Positions 59,106-64,000 of a stretch of 64,000 nt of DNA are shown here, one piece after another. Under the pieces are notes generated by a model. It ran no database searches. It was given only the letters and a program-made list of their open reading frames with translations, and was not told the origin of the DNA. The stretch comes from Ephydatia muelleri (lineage: Eukaryota; Porifera; Demospongiae; Spongillida; Spongillidae), in the NCBI GenBank assembly GCA_013339895.1, contig JABACO010000028.1, positions 25,001-89,000 on the forward strand, written 5' to 3'. The translations under genes were made by a program, and so were the position numbers. Each line of letters starts with the position of its first letter. Within the stretch, counting starts at the first letter, position 1.

Positions 59106-61965
59106 GTTGGACTTACTGTCTTATAGTTGGGTATAAACATCTCCACTCCTTGCTCCCACACTGGGTGTGTACATCCCATCAGATGCCTGGTAGTCAACAG
59201 ATTCTTCTCTCCATCTTTGACCACACACACAGGGTTGCACACCCCATACAGCTGCCCTCCAATCAGAGCCTTGGCGCCGTGGATGTGCACATAGAGGACG
59301 CCGGCAGAGGAGGGGTCAGAGAGGGGGGTGGGGCTCGCAAGGGAGAAAGGAGGGAGTGGGGTGTAGATGAGGTCCAGAGTTGTAGCAGGCACCTTGCTGT
59401 TTAGGCCAATCCTCCTGCAGTGAGAGTGGATGAGGGTATGTGTGAAAAGCAGGGAAACAGGTGTGTACAGGCCAATGTTTATTCACCACTTTAAGTGTGG
59501 AGTGTGTGAGGAAATTGCCACCATCATACTGCTGATGAGCACAGCATACACACATCACCTTGGCAACCATTAACCCTACACAAGCTTTGTATTGCCAGCA
59601 CCTCAAAGGTCCCTAACAGTGCCCCTCCCCCTTCTCACCTGCTAGCAGGTGCCCCTCCCTCCTTGCCTGCTAACAGGTGCCACGCCCCCTTACCTGCTAA
59701 CAGGTCTGTTGGTTTCGTTGGTGATGTGCAATCCAAGTGCTCTCAGATGCACGTCATTTGATTCCACGGTAACAGCTCTCAAAAGCTTCTTTGTCTTCAG
59801 TTTGACAACCAGCTGACATGAGTGTGTGCATGTGTGTGCATGTGTGTGTGTGGGGGGGGGGGGGGGAGGGGGAAATGCAAGAGAGAATAACATCTAGAGA
59901 ATCCTGAGGAAAGCTGTTTATGCAGCAACGAAGAATCAAATTCCCCCAGCTATGTGGGTCTGTGTGGAAGCATACCTTCTGTGCCTCCATGCTATGTACC
60001 AAGAAGGAGAAGGTAGATGACCAAGGTCTATTGGCGGTATCCATCCCACGTAAGCACTTCTGAGACCCAAGACGCAAGGACCAGTAATAGTTCCCACCAA
60101 CTGGTGGAAAGATGTAAGGAGGAAGTAATTATAACACACTATTGACCCTGATTAGGTAATGAATACATTTATAAAATCACAGTTGGACTGACCACGCCCT
60201 CACTACTCACATGTGCTTGGCTTGGTCCCAGACCCACTGATGGTGACAGTGAGTACACCTTGTGCAAGTTGAAAGTGAAAGCTATCACACAGGGGCTCAG
60301 GAGGAGCTGTGAAGTCAGCGCGAATCCCCTCAGGATAGACAAACACTGCAAAGGGGCGTGACAAGATGACATCATAACCCGTCAGTCCTTGCATAATAAT
60401 TTTGTATATGTCCACCATCCATACATAAATACACATGCACACACACACACACACACATGTGCACACACATGCGCACGCACACACACACACACATGTGCAC
60501 ACGCATGCACACGCACACACATACACACGTGCCATGTGCACACATAAGAGCTGCTTACACTTGTTGAAGGTGTAGCTGATATATTCTTTCGTCATATCTT
60601 TGACAACAGGAATGTCCATCAGTTCAACACTCTTACTGAGCATCTTGCATGTGAACTGAACATCAGGTCTAGGGAGGAGAGTGTGGGGGGTCACAGTGGT
60701 ATGAATAGCAGCACAGCGACGAACATTTGTCCAACAATTATAGCTTCCTTCATTCATAGCTACAGCTTCCTTGTCTGCATAATACCAGCCATACCCTTAC
60801 TCCCACCACACAACCTACACACCCACACCTACACACCACACCTACACACACACCCATACTACACACCCACACCTCCACACCTAGGTCACCACCCCACACC
60901 TAACACCCACACCTAGGTCACCACCCCACACCTACCACCCACACCTACACACCCACACCTAGGTCACTTACTTCCCCACGAATGCCAGGTGCAAGGTAGA
61001 CACGTTGGGGAAGGGCACGCTGGGACTGAAGGTGAGGAAACACTTGAGACGACCCTTTACACAGAAGCTATCCACATTAAATCGAAGTCTACCAAACCTG
61101 TTGAAAGAGAAACCTCTGTAAACTCTACCCCCTACGCATATGCACATGCACAACACATGCATAACACATGCACATATGCATGCACATATGCATGCATAAC
61201 ACATGCCTAACACATGCATAACACATGCATAACACATGCATAACACATGCACATATGCATGCATAACACATGCATAACACATGCACATATGCATGCATAA
61301 CACATGCATAACACATGCATAACACATGCACATATGCATGCACAACACATGCACAATGAACACAAGCACACCACACGCACATCTTTTGTCCAATGACAGC
61401 ATTGAATTCGAAGATGGCCTTAGGACAGTCGTATACACAGTCCACTTCTACAATCAGTGTGCTCACAGCAGAACCGTTCGTGTCACGTGACACGAAGAGG
61501 TTTTTTACACTAATTGGTTCATGCACTTCCCCAGCTGAGCCTGCAGCAGCTTGAAGGATCTGCACATTGGAGAACACTGGACGGGATATGCCCGGGTCAA
61601 AGGCTGTAACCTCCATTGAATCTAGTGTTGTAGCGAGGTATGTGCAGATGTATGTATATATGTATAGATGTATTTGTAGTATACGTGTATGTATGTATGT
61701 GTGCGTGTGTATGTATGTATGTATGTATGTATGTATGTATGTATGTATGTATGTATGTATATGTGTGTGTGTATACGTATATGTGTGTGTATGTGTGTGT
61801 GTATGTATGATGCATATGTGTATGTACAGTATGTGTATTGAGATACAGATATGCAATGCTGGACAATCAGGTATGCATGAGATAAATATGCAGATCTGTG
61901 TGGATCATGTTAATTGGTGGTCATATCTACATGCCATTCACATCCATCCAACACACACACTCACA

Positions 61966-62008
<43 letters not shown>

Positions 62009-62155
62009 TCACTCACCAACAACTCCTGGAACCTTCATAGCATCAACCAGTGGCTCAACCCAATCCTTAACAAATGCAGCTACAGTCGGCTCGCATAGAG
62101 TCCACCTGTTGTATATTAAATCATGTACAGTTCAATATGCCCTCACCCATGTGTG

Positions 62156-62240
<85 letters not shown>

Positions 62241-62673
62241 GCACACACACACGCACACACACACACATACACACACAGCCATATACACACATACGTACAC
62301 GCTCCTTTCTCCATCTCTCCGTATGCCCCGCAACTACATACCAGGAATTGATTACACAGTTAACCCAATGCACCGATTCGCCGTTAGCGACCGCTCTCTG
62401 TCGTCTGAGACGTGTTTCGGCCTGTAGCTGCATGCTCTTGACCAGAACCTCGTGCAAGTCAGCCGACAGGCTCACCATAATCACCACGACCAACACCAAG
62501 AGAATAATATTCAACTCATAGGCACCTATCATGTAGCACAGCGCGACACCGACGACGTTCAAAGCCGGAAGTTTCACGACGCGACGGCGAGATAAACTGG
62601 AGATTCGAATATGTAAATTGGAGGACCAGTTATTGGGTGGTTGAGGGATGGGAACCTTCCTTCTCCCGAACAT
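58494..62673 (-). CDS. E-Syt/tricalbin-like SMP and C2 domain protein
   Basis: Ten exons: 62342-62673, 62017-62105, 61381-61621, 61097-60972, 60668-60559, 60345-60211, 60100-59976, 59812-59694, 59414-59117, 58886-58494. Total 1968 nt, 655 residues, phases consistent. The N-terminus has a basic head, then a hydrophobic hairpin (VVGVALCYMIGAYELNIILL and following, about residues 40-68). SMP-type sequence starts with ESVHWVNCVINSWW and continues VEPLVDAMKVPGVV, EVTAFDPGISRPVFSNVQIL and RFNVDSFCVKGRLKCFLTFS. Two C2-like segments follow (GVLTVTISGSGTKPS; GVLYVHIHGAKALIGGQLYG). SMP domains move lipids at ER contact sites, and the hairpin plus SMP plus C2 order matches extended synaptotagmins and tricalbins. 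The second C2 has CNPVCVV where calcium binders have SDPYVK, so calcium binding is doubtful. The exact orthology (E-Syt, tricalbin or C2CD2-like) is open. Confidence 0.75.
60435..60535. repeat. CA-rich tract in SMP gene intron
   Basis: Interrupted CA repeat with TGTGCACAC variants. Confidence 0.9.
60800..60968. repeat. CACACCTAGGTCACCACCCC minisatellite at SMP gene donor
   Basis: On the gene strand the donor of exon 4 reads GTAAGTGACCTAGGTGTGGG, and the GTGACCTAGGTGTGGG part recurs downstream in tandem. It is another donor-abutting array. Confidence 0.75.
61135..61375. repeat. ACATGCATAAC / ATGCATGCAC repeat in SMP gene intron
   Basis: 11-bp ACACATGCATA units with palindromic ATGCAT cores fill intron 3. 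Confidence 0.88.
61675..61815. repeat. GTAT / GTGT tetranucleotide tract in SMP gene intron
   Basis: About 15 consecutive GTAT units with flanking GTGT. CA tracts follow at 61950-62005 and 62161-62275 in neighbouring introns. Confidence 0.92.
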
Positions 62674-62794
62674 GAAACACGCAAGACAAAAAATAAATAA
62701 AAAGATTAAAAATAAAAAAATTAAGTTATAGTTGAATAATTAACTTTTATTACTCGCCGATGATGTATTTCCATGGTGATAAGCATTGTCGGAC
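62674..62794. promoter_or_regulatory. Bidirectional promoter between SMP gene and SPATA17
   Basis: Only 121 bp separate the two divergent start codons, and both untranslated leaders must lie here. The sequence is A/T-rich on the SMP side. A CCATGGTGATAAG motif lies near the SPATA17 start. No TATA box is convincing. Confidence 0.55.
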
Positions 62795-63857
62795 ATGGCG
62801 GCTTTCATACGCTTGTGGGATAAGCGAGGATGTGTGCTGGACGAAATCGTTGCATTCTCTCAGTATGTCAGATAAAAAATAAACGGACATGCACTGTACG
62901 ATATCCACGACAATAGGGATGCGGAGAAATTTCGTGAATCGGAGTTTAACGCGGCTCTGAAGATACAAAGCTGGTACCGAGGCTGTAGGTTGAGGGCTTA
63001 CGTAAGGTTCGACGTAACGATACTTAAATGATGCGGAAATAGATTGGGCAAACGTTTCGCAGGCGTCTGCACAAATGTGCTTTAGTAATACAGCGAAACT
63101 ACCGTGGACGCTTGGGACGAAACAGGTACCGCCGAAGGCTAAAGGTGAGAGAGACACGGTGGAACACAACATATCATCAAACTCCCTACAGGAGTGCTTG
63201 GAGGAGAGAAGGCAACGATACTATGATACTATGGCCACAAAAGTAAGTTATCAAAACTACCAAACAATACAGTTTAATTTTGCCGATGGTGTCTGAAGAT
63301 TCAACGCACCTGGAGAGGTTTCTATGTCAGGAAATTCGTATTCGACTACTACAAATACCACCAACAAATGGCTCAGGTGGTGCTGACCAATGAAGCTGTG
63401 CGGTAGGCCGAGCAGTCCACATAGCATGTACAGGATATCTGTCCACATGGGATGTACACATAGCCATGTGCAGGGTCTGCCCACATGGCATGTGCATGGC
63501 ATGTACAGGGTGTACATTGATAAAATCTTTCAGCCTCTCAAAAAAGCAATGACAGTATCCAAAGTCACTCGTTATTCCCTATATAGTGCTGAGGCCACCT
63601 CATTTTGGCAATTAACTGAGGATACAAGGTTGTCACAGGAGGAGCATCATTTGGAAGTAAGAGAGGCACCACCAGTACATGTGTGCCATTGGAACAACAC
63701 CTTCCCTCCACCTCCAGGCACAGGCTCTAGGGGAGGCGCGTAGACTACACTTCATGCTAAGTACCCAAAGTGTAAGTCACATGATAAGTCACATGGCCAG
63801 CACCATGGTGAATAACATCTTGCATTGGCAGAAAAATGGGGTGTTCAGGCCATTTGG
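62795..63857 (+). CDS. SPATA17: SPATA17, IQ-motif protein (5' part; continues past the window)
   Basis: Eight exons seen: 62795-62862, 62917-63006, 63063-63144, 63192-63242, 63299-63402, 63587-63656, 63718-63771, 63832-63857, then a donor at 63858. Phases agree, and four introns are only 47-56 bp. IQ motifs lie in order: AALKIQSWYRGCRLRAYVRR, VIQRNYRGRLGRNRYRRRLK and IQRTWRGFYVRKFVFDYYKY, followed by a helical stretch and EARRLHFMLSTQS. Three IQ motifs, the spacing and the RxxHxLLST-type motif match SPATA17, a calmodulin-binding protein linked to cilia and spermatogenesis. The intron donor after exon 2 (GTTCGA) is weak but gives the correct frame (AYVRRLHK). Confidence 0.88.
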
Positions 63858-64000
63858 GTAAGTTATTTGATCCCTTCTGCTATCATCCTTGTGAATTACG
63901 GCTGCCTGTGCTTGCTTGCATGTGCTTTTGTCTTGGGCTTCATGGGAAACAGTAAATCGCTACCAATTGAGGCACAGATGAAGTCATTACGGCTTTCTCA

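Overview
The window is nuclear DNA of an invertebrate animal. Genes are split by GT-AG introns, many only 45-80 bp long. The rest is packed with minisatellites, (CA)n/(GT)n runs, foldback elements and MITEs. The gene set (ERLEC1, XRN2, FNTB, an E-Syt/tricalbin-like SMP protein, SPATA17) is metazoan. The compact introns and repeat-rich spacers would suit a sponge or another early-branching marine animal, but the taxon is an inference and I cannot name the species.

Layout, left to right. 1196-3545 (-): N-terminal half of an ERLEC1-type ER lectin. 4049-11727 (-): paralog A of a very unusual protein, a secreted Notum/pectin-acetylesterase hydrolase joined through a membrane segment to an ABCG half-transporter. 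11979-32499 (-): XRN2, a 27-exon nuclear 5'-3' exoribonuclease gene whose introns hold most of the minisatellites, a foldback transposon and a hAT-like remnant. 32600-34510: broken Ty3/gypsy retrotransposon with a MITE inserted in its integrase part. 35395-43657 (+): paralog B of the hydrolase-ABCG gene, in inverted orientation and carrying apparent frameshifts. 43800-53200: transposon and minisatellite desert. 53269-58274 (+): FNTB, the farnesyltransferase beta subunit. 58494-62673 (-): SMP/C2 lipid-transfer protein. 62795 to the right edge (+): 5' part of SPATA17, divergently arranged 121 bp from the SMP gene.

I rebuilt the gene models by matching exon phases by eye. ERLEC1, A, XRN2, FNTB, SMP and SPATA17 stay in frame across all exons listed. 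In the three complete models the summed coding lengths divide by three: A 4968 nt, XRN2 3096 nt, SMP gene 1968 nt.

Two observations stand out. The first is the hydrolase-ABCG fusion: a Notum-like catalytic Ser-Asp-His set and the Notum-like C-terminal PHCN motif, then a transmembrane helix, then a complete ABCG NBD-TMD and a tail. It is present twice as an inverted pair around XRN2, with signs of gene conversion. The second is a recurring pattern in which minisatellites start at, or duplicate, 5' splice sites: XRN2 introns 7, 12, 15, 17 and 22, the P-loop intron of both ABCG paralogs, and FNTB. This suggests that splice-donor sequence is repeatedly caught up in tandem duplication in this genome.
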